Source: Ophiostoma sp. CBS 140.51
Lineage: Eukaryota; Ascomycota; Sordariomycetes; Ophiostomatales; Ophiostomataceae
DNA: 64,000 nucleotides
Reading direction: 5' to 3'
Assembly: GCA_029298735.1 (NCBI GenBank)
Contig: JANSLP010000043.1
Location: 1 to 64,000, forward strand
The stretch's first letter is position 1; each line of letters opens with the position of its first letter. Positions 25,707 through 38,073 of this stretch are shown here, piece after piece. The translations under genes and the position numbers were made by a program. The notes beneath the pieces are model-generated. The model had not been told where the DNA came from, did not search any database, and was given only the letters and a program-made list of their open reading frames with translations.

Positions 25707-27076
25707 TGATTTATATATTGATTGATAAGAGTACATCGTTGGAACATTCGAAAAATATTTATAGAAGGAAGGAGTCAAGATGTACAGACTGGCAGGATCT
25801 ACTGTTATGGGATACGGGCTCTTATTATGGGTTGGGATTTTATGTTTATATTATGGAGTTATACATGGGAGGAGGGGATCAGACCAGGACACACAAGTAT
25901 GGTGATATCCAGTATAAAAATGGTGGGTTATTACTCTACTATCAACTCAAAATAGATTTTGCACTTTTACAACATACAACTGCCAACCGACAACGGCTGC
26001 CAGCAGGAGTACCTGAATATCGCCACCGTTGGTGGTGGTTGTCTCACATAAGAACCTTTGATCAGCCTCGGCCATCTTCCGTCCATCATTGGTTCACAGT
26101 TCAATACACAGTGCAAGTCAAACGAGAAGTCACTTCATAGGAACAAAGCATAGTTAAAAAAACTGTGATAATTAAACAAGATATCGAGCCTTCCCGTGCC
26201 CCAGTTTGCGGCCTAAAATATGCGAGAAAAACGAGAGAAGAAATAATGAACAAGAAAGTAGGAAAAAAGAAGAGAGAGGTCAAAGGGAAGACAGCCAGAG
26301 GTGGAGAAGGAGGAGGGCACAAAGCCTTGTGTGCAACTCAACCTACCCAACTATCTCTCGTCCAAACTCCACCTCAACCTCCATGGGATAAAGGAAACTC
26401 TTTTGTTTTTTGTAGTACAAGATAGACTGGACTGTCGCACCCAATTGTGGCATTCTGCTTCGGCAACCACCGTCACGACCACCCCATACTCGTTCCATCC
26501 CAATCCTCATTGCGCTTCGAATGCCGCTGCGGTAGTCTAGTCAATCAATCAACCGGCTCCTCTCCACTGCAGTTCATTGGGGAAATAGAACTGAACCAAA
26601 ACACAAAACGAGATAAAAATAGTAGTAGGAAAAAAGCAAAATAGCAAAAAGAGAACCAAGGATCGCCAGAACAAATAAAAAAAGGTACTAGAGTATAACA
26701 TGGTAAAAATAAGGAAACAAAAAAATGAAAGGAAAATAGTGAAAAATAGACGTTCAAAGCTTGTTGTCGTAAGATCGATGAGGGGATTTGGCGGTAGTAG
26801 AACAACTAGAGCGCAACGTGTGGTCGGTAGGCGTCGGTCTCGGGGTCGGTTCGATGTAAGTCGAGTCGAGAATTCGAGAGCGACAATAGAGGGGAGTAGA
26901 GAAACCGTTTGGCTGTACCGACTTGAGGCGAGGCACACAGCATCGTATATTCATATATGCGCGCGTGCATGCATCCTCACTTCGGACAACAAAATCCCGG
27001 TTCGTGCACCGTCGTTCGGGTATATAGGAGGACTGTTGTAACGACAAAGGAAAAATGCAATTAGACGCCGATGTGC
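25707..27076. other. Convergent 3' spacer between DUF3716 gene and G-alpha gene
   Basis: 1.37 kb with no supportable gene. An AT-rich zone follows the DUF3716 stop codon and a purine-rich plus strand precedes the G-alpha stop. Both 3' UTRs are expected here; the G-alpha 3' UTR probably extends leftwards from 27077. Confidence 0.5.
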
Positions 27077-28329
27077 TTAGATGAGACCACATAGACGCAG
27101 GTTCTCCTGAATGATGATATCTGCGAGGTGTTAGTGTCGGGCTATTTCATATATACATAACATAATATAGGAGTTGTGAAATAGACTCACCATTGACAGC
27201 CGCCATGACGAAGCGGATTTGTGTTGTGTCGGTGGCGCAGGTAAAGTGCGTGTAGATCTGCTTGCTCTCGTGCTGGTTCAGGTTGACGAAGCGGTTCAGG
27301 ATGTAGTCGCAGGCCGCCGCGTAGTCGTCACCGCCCTCGTAGTCGGGGAAGTAGTTCTTCATGGGGCTGATCGGCAGCTTCTCCTTGAAGCGATCGATCT
27401 TGTTCAGGAAGAGAATGATGGACGTCTTGATGAACCACCGCGAGTTGCAGATGGAGTCGAACAGGGTAAGAGCCTCCTGCATACGGTTGACCGTCTCGTC
27501 CTCAAACAGAAGCTGGTCGTACTCGGAGATGGCGACAAGGAAGAGAATCGTCGTGACGTTCTCGAAGCAGTGGATCCACTTCTTACGCTCAGAACGCTGG
27601 CCACCGACGTCGAACATGCGGTAGGTCAGGTCGCCGATGATGAAGGTCGTCTCGGTGATACCGGTGGTCTTGACACGCGAGCGCAGGACGTCCTGGTCGT
27701 CGGGCATGTAGTCGGGCGCGGCAATGCGGGCGATGTTGTCGAAGTAGCTGATGCCGGATTAGTAACGGGTTCAGAAAATAGAAACATCAGACGACAGGTG
27801 AACTCACTATCTGGCCGAGTCGTTCAGCTGGTACTCGCGCGAGCGCTTGAAGCACTCCTGGACACCGCGGTCCTTCCACAGAGCCTCGATGGCGTTGCCG
27901 ACCTCAGGCGGCAGAACCTCACCCTCAATCTGGGCGGGCTGCATGAAGATAGTCTGGACGTGGTACTCCATGCGCTGGTCCTCAAGCGGGAGCTCGAGAG
28001 ACTCCATGGCCTCAAGGATGACACGCATGGACTGAACGGTGTTGCTGTAGATGATCTCCTTGAACGACTCGCGCTCATCGCGTGAGTAGCCGCCCTCGTG
28101 GATCAGCTTCATCTGCTTCAGGATAGTTGACTTTCCGGATTCACCAGCACCTGTTGAAATTGTTAGACCCCATTCTTTTCCTATTGCCTCGTCAGGGTGC
28201 GCTTAACATACCCAGAAGGAGCATCTTGATCTCGTTCCGCTGCTGCATCCGATCGCGCTTGAGCTGGTTCTCAATCTCCTCGTTCCGGGCCTTGCCCTCC
28301 TTCTCCTCCACGCTCATTCCGCAACCCAT
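27077..28329 (-). CDS. gna-1: Heterotrimeric G-protein alpha subunit, group I (GNA-1/FadA/MagB type)
   Basis: Couples seven-transmembrane receptors to adenylyl cyclase and MAPK pathways at the plasma membrane. Four coding exons: 28212-28329, 27808-28150, 27191-27747 and 27077-27120, giving exactly 353 residues, the usual fungal length. Introns are 61, 60 and 70 nt with GT-AG borders. Visible motifs: N-terminal MGCGMS for myristoylation at Gly2 and palmitoylation at Cys3; P-loop GAGESGKST at 40-48; switch I RVKTTGIT; switch II DVGGQRSERKK; NKID and TCATDT for guanine recognition; C-terminal CGLI, the pertussis-toxin-type Cys at -4 that marks Gi-like/group I subunits. The last exon is only 44 nt and carries the receptor-contacting tail. 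A probable leader intron lies upstream. Identification is essentially certain; orthologue naming follows Neurospora. Confidence 0.97.
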
Positions 28330-28447
28330 TTTGGCTGTTAGGTGTCTCGCACGAGAGCTCGAAAAAGGATTCGTAAAGGGGGCGAAGAAAAGATATCGTT
28401 AATTGGCAGTGTGTGTTCTTTGGGGACAGGATCGCAGTTCGCAGGTT

Positions 28448-28850
28448 CTATTGAATTGAATTGTGGTTAGCATTTTCTGGGGAAGATCGACTTTTGTTTC
28501 TGTTGTGGCTGTTACGTGGAATTTGGTGCGTGGAATAGGGGTGGCGATTGTGGGCAAGCATCAGTCGAGTAGAGCAAATTGGCGAGAACAAAGAAAACAA
28601 TAGTATGTCGACAATAGGGAGAGAGCGCCGCCTCGAAATGTCATCGTAAACTGGCTTGCTTCAATTGAATGACGAAAGCTCGATCTGGTGCGCGCAGAAA
28701 GGGATGAAAAGCAGAAGCTCTCAGTTCTCAGGGCGTGATTGTCTGTTTGTCGAAGCCGTTTGTGCTGATCGCGCCGAGAGCGTCGAGCCACGAACGAGAA
28801 GGCGAGAAAAGGGGAGGAAAAGAGTGAGGATCACTAATAACAAGACTTAC
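28448..28850 (-). other. Probable 5'-leader intron of the G-alpha gene
   Basis: On the minus strand a GTAAGT donor starts at 28850, a GCTAAC branch-like word lies at about 28466-28471, and a TAG acceptor ends at 28448. This gives a 403-nt intron ending 118 nt upstream of the start codon. Longer than the coding introns but of normal fungal consensus. Transcript evidence is lacking. Confidence 0.5.
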
Positions 28851-29564
28851 CCGTTTAATCGGCCGTGTATTCGAGAATGTTGTCCAACAAAAGAAAGCCT
28901 CAATATAAGAGGAAGTTCGACGGTGACGAGGTGCGCAGATGCAAAGAAGAAAAACGGTCGAGATGTCGCGATGTTGAAAGGGTTCGAAATCGGCGAGATC
29001 AGGAAAAAGGGGGGAGGAAAAGGATAGGAGGAGCAAAAACCGAGTGGGCGAAGAAAGAGAGGACCAAAATAAACTAAGGAAATAAAATAAGGAAATGGTC
29101 CGAAAGGAGAGAGAGCGAGAGTGGGAAGGAGAAGAGGAGAGAGAGGAAATGCGACTAGTGACGAAAAGAGGTTGGGGGGAAAGAGCGCCAGGGAGGGTGC
29201 GTGCTGGGGTCGTAGTTGCTGGTTTAACTGTGGTGAAGGGCGAGAATGGCGAGGTGAGACGACTGGAGAGGGAAAGAGCAGTGGACAGTGGACGCTGGAA
29301 AGGAAAGAGCGTTAGAGAGGAGAAAAAGAATGGAGAAAGGTGAAAGGGGAGACGGAAGGAGAGAAAAAAGAGGAGACGGGGGACAAGAGAGCGAGGAAAA
29401 AAGGAGATTATTGGGTGGTGGCGGGAAAGATGAGTGACAGGGAAGCTGACTATGGGTACCTGTAGTGTAGTAGCCAACAGGGCAGGCGCGACAGGCAGGG
29501 TGGGCGTATTGGGGGTGGTGGTGTCCAGGCCGACAAACGCAGAAAATGGGCAACCACAAAAAAT

Positions 29565-29600
29565 GGGTATCGAAATGGGTATCGAAATGGGTATCGAAAT
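29565..29600 (+). repeat. 12-bp tandem repeat, 3 copies
   Basis: Three perfect copies of GGGTATCGAAAT lie in the upstream region of the G-alpha gene. The unit contains TATCGA-type palindromic words. No known factor site is assigned. Confidence 0.9.
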
Positions 29601-31644
29601 GGGGAAGGAACGGGTGTGGCCTGGGCTGGCGGGCTGTCCGGTAGAAAGCAAATGCAGAAAGGGGGGAGGTGACCCTGCGATGCACTTGCTTCAGGGGCGG
29701 CGGAAGGCTCGACAGGGCGAGTCAGGTTCATCAGGGCCATCAGGGCCACAACGCAATGCAATGGGACCCCGAGTGCGCTAAAGTTTTGGGTGGGAAGAAA
29801 GGGAGATGAGCGAGAGGAAGGTGCGAAAGGGGGAAGCGCTAGTGACTACGAGGTGCGAGGTGCTTGCCGTTCTGTCGAGCTCATACGGGTCAAAAAGATA
29901 CATCAGATGCTGTAACAGAAAGGAGGGGGAGGCGACGGATAGCAGTGGCGATACGCTGTGTTCTGGCCTCTGTTGGAAAGCAGTACTCAGTAAAACTGCA
30001 AGTATCTCGCAACGGAGCTGCGATGCTTGCCTCGCTCTTTCCCTGACGGGCCCGTTTGGCGATTGGCTCTTTCTGCTCTTGGGAGCAAGGATCTAGCGCA
30101 AGATACTTAGCCAGGGCCAGCAAGAGCAAGTGGAGGCCCCTGCTCCATAACTTTGCTAGGGGCCGCTATTTTAGAGATGCTGGCCCAGGTCTAAAGTGGA
30201 AACAGACAAGAGCAGCAGAACAATGCATGAAAAGGCTTGGATACTTGGCGAAAAGAAAGGGAACAGGAGACAATTCTGCTCCCAGAAGCCAGAACCCCCA
30301 GCCGGCAATCGATGGGGAAAAGTGTGGCAAGCCGTGAAGCGTCGCACGAGCATGCATGCACTTTTGGCCGTGAGTGACAGGAAGAGGGAAGGAGCAAGGG
30401 AACGACACGAAAGACGACGGCAAGAGCGAAGGAGAATAAAATCGAACGAATCCGGAAATACAAGAAGGTCAGTGAGGGGAGGGCATAAAATGGGAAAGAG
30501 CAATGGGCTTTGTACGACGGTCCAATTTGAACGAACGACAGACGGTGTGCGGAAGCAGCGACCAGGCGTCCAAAGAGAGAACAGAGAACTGAGAAGGCAA
30601 GAGGCAAGAGAGGTAAAAGGGAAAGCGGCTAGAAAGAGCGACACGGAGCGACAGGAGGCGGCGCGACTTTGCGCAGGGTGCCCCTACGCTCAGACCTTGA
30701 TCGGCCCCCAGACATACACCAAAACAGCACCAACAACAGGCACAAAACAGGCACGAAATGGCACCAAAACGACATTGAACTGTTCGACAGGCACGCACTG
30801 GGTTGCGCCGACAGCCAACAACGACACCTGGTTGGCTGGTTGGCTCTCTGTTCTCCCTGCATCTCAGTTCCCAATTGGCAGTCTATCACAGCCTTTTTGG
30901 GGCTTTTGGCTGACCCGAGAAAAGGTGTGCGTCGCACCCGACGGCAGGACCTGTGCCTGGGGGCGGCACGTCTCGAGATTCTGTGATCTTTGAATGGCTT
31001 TTGTCCTATTTGGGGCCCATTCCACTCAATTTGTTGGTTTCCGTCTCTTCTTTTTGTTCCCGATTATCCCATATTTCTCCCACAGCCTCCCACACTTTTT
31101 ATTTGGGTTTTTGCGCACAAGCCGCCCGCCGCTCATCATGCCGCACAGAGGGGCCAAGAAAAAAGGCGGCCGGGCGAGCGTCGATCGAAACAAAAAAAAA
31201 ATACGGAGACCGGATAATGGGAGTTGGAGTATGAGTGAGAGTGGGAGAGGGGTATTGGAGGGGGGTCGGGCGACACGGACAACAGATGGCAAAGTATCGA
31301 CATCGAAAACGACAAAAGAGGCAAGGCGACAACAGGCGAGACGGCGAGGCGAGATGCGGCCGGCAGCTGTGAGCGCTGAGAACGGCTGGAGAGACTGGAA
31401 AATCTGCCGTCGATGGCGAAGAAGCGATGCCTGCCACCGCTGAAAATAAGCTGAAAAAGACACTCCAGAAGCAAGTCACGAACCCACAATAGGGGGTGTC
31501 CTCTTCAGGCTTGTCTTGCAATTTTTTGCTTCTTCTTGGGCCTCTCGCCTGTCGCCTGTCAAGAGAGACAAGAGAGACATACAAGAAACCAAGACAAGGC
31601 TCCACTGCCGTGCGTGCCCTCGTTGCCCTCTAGTTTGTTTTATT

Positions 31645-31667
31645 CTTCCTTCCTTCCTTCCTTCCTT
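31645..31667 (+). repeat. (CTTC)n microsatellite
   Basis: Nearly six tandem CTTC units on the plus strand in the gene-free interval. Confidence 0.85.
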
Positions 31668-33826
31668 GCCTCTTCTCGTTTCTCTTCTGGGCCGTCTTCT
31701 GGACAGCTTCTTGACCTTCTGTCGACATCGTTGCCCACTTGGGTCCGGATATCTCGCTGTGGCCGTTTGTCGAGTTGTCCTGGCTCCTGTTTTCTCGGCA
31801 ATATTGTGAGACAAGGCAGGGGGTGGACACCCAGCAAATCCAAGAAGCACACCCAAAACTGTCAGCAGAAGCTAGAAGAACCCAGCAAAAACCAGCCTAG
31901 AACAGAGCACAGAAGAATGAGGGATGGTCTCCCAGAAAGATATCTCACCATTGCTGCAGGCAAGTGGATGGATGGCAGACGGCAGAAACAATGTTTGAGG
32001 TGACAGCCGAGATTCCGTCAAACAGTCGAGAAAGAGACGACAGAGAGACAGCAGCGAGATGAGAGGGGAAACAAAATCAAAGACATCAACGGCGAATTAA
32101 CAACGACAAAACCAACGACAATCAAGTCAAGACAAGCAAGACACGATAAAAATAAATACAACGTATATCCTCGCCAAACCGGGACGAGGAACGATAGAAA
32201 ACGAACGAGGCTCTTGGCTCACCTTAGATACAGTACACAACACAATCTCACCGCACGAAACCTCTTCGCCCGTATTCCTCACCCTCGTCTGCTTCTTCTT
32301 CGTCTTCTTCGTCATCGTGTCGTCTCGTCCCGTCTGGTCACGTCTTTGCCAACCGGGCTGGGGGTGCAACCGTGGACAGCTGCCGGTCGCGGTCGTCTTT
32401 TACCTGAATATCATTCTTTGATTTTCCCGGTGGCTGTATCTCTTTGCCCAGCATTATGATTTGTCTCGTCGTTTCTTGTCCTTTTCTTTTATTCTGTTCT
32501 TCCCCATTTTATCCCTTCAATTCTCGGCCTCCAGACGCTACGCTACTGCACAGCTTGCAGAGTTTCTCCTGCCTTACCTCTCTTCCTTCTGCACCGCAGA
32601 ATCCGCCTCTGCCACCACACCCTCATGCTTGAAACAGCCTGTTTTAGCCGCCATGCGGCCCTTTCTTCAGCCAAACTGTATCTCGAACCTCTGGAACCAC
32701 TGTACGGAGTATCATTTCCACTCCTTTCAGCGCCCCCATAATCCCACCTGTCCGGGCATAGCTCCAGACACTTCAAATGTCATTTCTGGGCATCGAAAGG
32801 CGTCCTGTTCTTCGTTTTACTGGTTCGGCTCTGTTCAAGAACCCACTTTGTTGGGAATCCTTCCTGCGGGTGACTTTGACGGCACAGATTCTGAGCCTCA
32901 TAACGATATGTTCTTACTTTCTTTTTGCTCATTTTACTGGTCTTGTTTGGTTATCTCTCGTCTCTTGTCATATTTTATCCTTCACATCACACGGCCAGGT
33001 TCACGCTGATCCCGACGTGATCGCCTTCCCCGGGGCCAGCAAAAACGAGATGACGGGATGACGGGATGAGCAAAATGACGAGATGGGCTCCAGAGCAATG
33101 AACAAGGCACCTTCTGAAGAAGACGAGATGCTCCGTCCAAGAATCAGAAGGTCAAAAGCAGACCCAGAAAAAGACCCAGCGCCCAGTTCGTGCAGTGCCC
33201 GTTCGCACCCCAAAAAGGCAATGCCAATGTCGGCACATTGCGGATACCGGGCGGGACCCAAGCCAAAGTGCATCTTGCCTAACGGGATAGGGGGCCTCAA
33301 ATCTCACAGAAAACCCCGGCCATGGCCATGTGGCCAGCGAACCCACTCCGTGGACAAAGTCGTTTCCTTTTATCTTTTGTCCTCTTCTTTTCTCTTGCTA
33401 CCATTGTATCGAAACCATTGTTCAACTTTCGGCATCGTGCACAGTGTCTCCTTCCAAGGCACGGCTGTCAGACGGCAGAATGTTTCGTTAGACGTCGACA
33501 TGAGTGAGAGCCAACAGGCACTTAAATTTTAAGAGCATTTTTTCTGCTGCTCGAAATTTGCCCCTGAACGGCCGCCGGGCTGGACCGGTAGCGTGGTGCC
33601 TGTTGTTTCTTTCAAAGTTGAACTTAACTTCACGTACGGGGAGACCCTGTGGCTTGAACAAAAAGACCACCAAACCACTGCACTACCGACACTCCATATT
33701 TTTTTTGTCTTGTCGCGAAACAGCAAGTCTCTGATATTTGTGGCCACTGCTGGATTAAATTCCTCATGACTAGACAAAGCCTGTGGAGACTGCCTCTCAG
33801 AGTGGAAAGAAAAGAAACCCACAGAA

Positions 33827-33862
33827 GAACCCATCGAACCCATCGAGCCCATCGAGCCCATC
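33827..33862 (+). repeat. 9-bp tandem repeat, 4 copies
   Basis: Two copies of GAACCCATC are followed by two copies of GAGCCCATC. Non-coding context; a single A/G change separates the two halves, suggesting duplication after the variant arose. Confidence 0.9.
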
Positions 33863-36800
33863 AAAAAGAAAAAAAGGGGGTTACTTTCGAACACACGCTT
33901 TAGGTGGAGTGCATCTTGGCTTTGAAAGTGGACGTGGTGCTGCTCCATTTCTTCCTTCCAGGCTTTGAGGCGAGTGAGGGTACCCCTGTGCACTTCTTCT
34001 TCCTTTTGCCCAGGGCATAAAACCATAAACTCCATCGACCCTCACACCTCACGCACCCTTCCTTCTGGAATGACGAACAAATGCATCACGTTTCCCTGGA
34101 CCACCCCTGTTCAAGGAACGAAATATGTTTTGTGCGTTGCAAGCAGCAAAAGTAAGATGCGATCGGGAAAGTAGGGAACCTCGAAAGGAAAAGGGGCAGA
34201 CCAGACAAGACAGGGAAGAAAGGCGAAGCCCGTCGGCCATTGGCCGCCAACACTTTTTCAAAAAAACGTGTGCAGAGACGTTAGTTCGATTAATTGATAC
34301 AAAAGTGGCATGGTCATCCAGCAAGGTGGCATCGTCTCTCCGTCGTCAGATTGCAGCAGAAACAGAAAGGGGGGCCCAGTCTTATGTCCTTTCTACGTTT
34401 CCTACGTTTTCTGGCTTTATTTGCCTTTATGGACCCCCCTTTTATTTTGCTCTAACGTTTTGACAGGGCGCCGACGTCGTATCTGACAGGTACGAGAATC
34501 CGACTCTGCTGAAAGGTCCCAAGTATTATTGTACTCAGAATGGAGAACATCGACCGGAGACTATTCGTGAATCAGGAAATCAAAATTGTGCCTGGCCTGT
34601 GCAGCCTCTGGCCTGTGCATATCCTGCGTTCGCCTTGCATGCCTGCAAATGTCCGCAAAATGCCTGCAAAGCCTGCGGTTTCCTGCGTCGTCCGCTGATG
34701 AGCATGTTGGAGAAGAGTTCTGGAAGGGAGGATGGAAGAACCAAAGCCCCCTGACATGAAGCAATCCCGTCTTTGCATCCTGGCATCCTTTCTCACGAGC
34801 CTCACGATGCACCTGGCGTCGTTTCTGATGCTTTGGGAGTTCCCTGATATTGCCAAGGTTGCATCCGCTATTCGAACAGATTTCGAACAAAATTTCAGAG
34901 AGAAACAGACACTGCCATTGTGGCTCTGCGTGCTTTGTCTGAAGTATGGAGTCTGAAGTTTTTGGAGTCTCTGCAGTCAGTATCTGCTCCTTTTGTTATC
35001 TATCCTCTGCCACAACCCCATGACGATGGCCACGAGCCACGATACCAAAACCGCAATGACCACGGTGCACGCCATCTCCCCGTATCCCGAACCCTCTCAC
35101 TCTGGGCTACAGGCAGATAAACGAAATGAACAAAACGAAATTTGACAATCAATACCCAAAGGGCCTAAAATGGGCTTTTCACCACGCAATGCACGAAATG
35201 CACCAATTGCACGCCAAATTGATGCTTGGCCTGGTCCTAGCATAGGACGCCTCACCCTTCTAGAAGAACGCTCTTGCTCCGTTTCTTTTGGTTTCTTTTG
35301 CTTCCGTCCTCACCTTTGCCTTTTTTGGTCTTGCCTCGTGCTATGGCGTGGACTACGAGTCACGATGCTCATTTATTCATTAACGCGGGCGAGACATTGG
35401 CCGTTGTGTCTGCTGTTTATTCGGTTGTTGCTGTTGTTCCTTCCCTTTTGTTTCATATCACCCTCCCAGTTCTGTCACCTGCAGTATCTCATATCCCCAG
35501 GTCTCCATTTGTCGTATGTTGTAAACAAACGAAAATAACCAGCGGGGTTGTATCCGTTGTCGTCTATTTCGACAACACAACATCAAGACAAAAGGCAGAA
35601 CGCAACCGCAACTTCCCAATGAAGTATCAACGTCTCGTGAACATTGCCATCCCGCATGTCGTAACTCGCAACCGCACATTCTCGAAACTCCGGTGTAACC
35701 CTTCCAATTCTTCTCCGGCCCGTTGGCCGGCCTCGACCAACTCTGGTTGCGGCTGCCGGCATTGTCAGCGCTCGCTTCCAGTATTCCTTTCTCGTTCCTC
35801 TTCCCTTCCCTTTTCTTCCCTTTTCTTCTTCTCCCGTCTTGCATTTTTCTGATATTGCTCGTGCGCCCTTCGAGAAGGAGAGACATGAGAAGACGGCCCA
35901 TTCGTTACTTCTTCCAACCTTCCACGGCCATCCACAAAATATCGACATGCTCCTACGATGCGTCTACCCGTTCCGCGTCAAGCCAGCTTTTTTACTGGCC
36001 CTCGAAAGCCTCGACGACAAAGACAGCCCGTCTTGTGCAACCAAAGGCCTGTCGTGTTCGGAGACTATTGATATCTATTGGGTGTCGTCCGCCGAGGCTG
36101 TTCTTTTCCGCTCTCGTTTTCCTTTTCGACTTTCTTCTTTCTCTGTCCTCCCCTCCTCCCTCCCCTCCCACACCGCCGTCGTGGGACCGCCGTGGCGCAC
36201 AGTGCAGCCACTGACGTATCACCAGAACGCCGGCCGAGTGTGCTTGTATGTTCTAACACCACTCTCGATGCACCGAGGCTTGCACACATATCAGTGTACA
36301 AGTGCAGCCCAATACTGCCCTACGATGTACGGAATATTCACAGTATATGATGTATGTGTACAACATACAAACCCGGCAAGTGTTCCCACCAGCATCCAGT
36401 GATGCGCCGCCGATCTTCCTCTTTTCGGCGCCCCGGGGCACAAATGGAATTGGGTTCGGCGCTGAGCTAGTTTTTCTCGATCTTTGGAGGCCCTCTTTTG
36501 CCCCCAGAAGACCCTTTTCTTGCATTTTCCCTCATCCTTTTTGCAACCGGCTTTTCCAGCCACACAATGCGATTTTCAGCTCGCCAAGATAGTTTCCCCC
36601 GAACCCCTTTTCGTTTCTTTTTCCATTCGTCGATTCGTTTGGTCCTCTTTGATTTTTGCTTGCTTGCTTGTTTGCTTCTTCTTTTTTGTTCCTTTGCTTG
36701 CCCAACCTCGGCCACTATGAGCACTAAATCGAGGCGGACAACTGTAAATTACAGTGGCTGGACCCTTTGAAACCAACCCGGCGGAAACTGCCTTTGGGCG

Positions 36801-37189
36801 GCGCAAACCAAATTGTCGAGACTGTAAAAAGTACTTCCAGGAACACACTGTCGCAAGAACCGCAAACGAGCCAACGACGTTGCGCCATTTTCCCCGTAGA
36901 TCGATCGCAGTGTTTATCTCGTTTGTACCTTCCTCGCTAAAAAAAAAAATAAGGCTTCACCACTTTTTTTCTGCCGCCTCACCATCCCGCGACTCCCTCG
37001 CCAGCCCCTGTGTGTGTGCTACCCTGCGGTCGCAGTTTCCCCGCTCAACGACTCCAGCCTGCTTCTGACCTCACCTCGCAACCTCTGTTGTGTGCCTGCC
37101 CATCGCGCCTGCTGTTTCTTCGCAATTGACGCGTCGCACTCTTTCCCTCACCCCGCACGCCACAGCAACTCCTGCCCTCCGACTTCGCC

Positions 37190-38073
37190 ATGGCTTCCTC
37201 TGCCATTCCCATGACCCATCTGGGCGAGCGGTGTGCGTCTTCCACCGTGTACTCTGTTGTGATGATACTCCCCTGCTAACCCGCCCAGCCTTCAACCACA
37301 GCGCCGGCAACGATGCCGAGGCCGAGTATGACCGCCTCCGCGACCTCGCCCGCAAGGAGGCCGCCAAACGCTCGTCCTGTATGGACCGCTCTCACCAGGC
37401 CTACCAAAAAGGCGACGGCGCCGGCGCCAAAGCCCTGTCGGAAGAAGGCAAGAAACACGCCGCCCAGATGGACAAGTACAACCGCCAGGCGTCCGACTAC
37501 ATCTTCCGGGAGAACAACGCCGTCAACCGCGTTGCCGCCGACACCATTGACCTGCACGGCCAGTTTGTCGAAGAGGCCGAGCGCATCCTGACGGAGCGCA
37601 TCCGCGCCGCCCGGTCCCAGGGCCAGAACCACCTGCACGTCATTGTCGGCCGTGGCAACCACAGCGTGAACCACGTGCAAAAGATCAAGCCGGCGGTCGA
37701 GCAGCTGTGTCGCGAGATGGGCCTGCAGTTTGCGACGGAAGAGAACGAGGGTCGCATCTACGTCAACCTGCAGGGCGGCGCTGTCAACGGCGCACCGCCT
37801 CTGCCGCAGCAACCCTCGGGCCACCTGGGTGGCTACCATGGCGGCAACACCAGTGGTGGCTACCCGGGCCAGCAGCAGGGCAGCTATGCCGGTGCGGCGC
37901 ACGGCCAGCAACAGTCGTACTCGCAACAGCCGCACTACCAGCAACAGCCCCAGTACCAGCAGCAGCACCAGAACCAGAATCAGAACAACAACAACGACGT
38001 CGAGGCTCAGATCGAGCAGGCCGTCGTCAAGTGCTTGCCGCGGTTGCTCAAGCAGTGCTGTACGATCATGTGA
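37190..38073 (+). CDS. DUF1771-Smr domain protein with C-terminal CaaX-like box
   Basis: Two exons, 37190-37232 and 37289-38073, joined across a 56-nt intron with a GTGCGT donor, GCTAAC branch and CAG acceptor; 275 residues. The short first exon gives MASSAIPMTHLGER before the conserved FNHSAGNDAEAEYD block; an alternative GTGTGC donor two bases upstream breaks the frame. DUF1771 spans about 21-90 and the Smr domain about 100-178, with the IDLHG motif at 101-105 and the GRGNHS loop. Smr domains are associated with nicking or RNA-cleaving activity (MutS2, Cue2 families), but activity here is not shown. A Gln/Gly/Tyr-rich tail at about 190-250 precedes the end. The last residues are CCTIM, so the final four (CTIM) fit a CaaX prenylation signal, which is unexpected for a nuclease-type domain. 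Confidence 0.9.

Larger units (their letters stand above)
28330..37189. promoter_or_regulatory. 8.9-kb divergent gene-free interval between G-alpha and Smr genes
   Basis: No ORF with recognisable domain or codon bias. From about 28.6 to 31.4 kb the plus strand is purine-rich, meaning the G-alpha sense strand is pyrimidine-rich. From about 35.8 kb rightwards the plus strand becomes pyrimidine-rich ahead of the Smr gene. The pattern is that of two long outward-facing promoters/leaders. The central part (about 32-35 kb) is mixed and could hide a non-coding transcript. The ATG-initiated 149-codon frame at 33083-33532 has no recognisable motif. Three small tandem repeats are listed separately. Confidence 0.5.

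Noticed and set aside
27219..28085. 288-codon plus-strand open frame antisense to G-alpha
   Set aside because: It is the codon-bias shadow of the G-alpha exons, spans two of their introns and has no motif.
28728..29651. 307-codon minus-strand open frame upstream of G-alpha
   Set aside because: Ser/Phe/Pro-rich product of a pyrimidine-rich strand, no ATG at its 5' end and it overlaps the predicted leader intron.
30196..30993. 265-codon plus-strand open frame
   Set aside because: Begins with GTG, Arg/Lys-rich by composition, no homology recognised.
33083..33532. 149-codon ATG-initiated plus-strand open frame in the G-alpha/Smr gap
   Set aside because: Mixed composition, no motif, no neighbouring exon; treated as chance.
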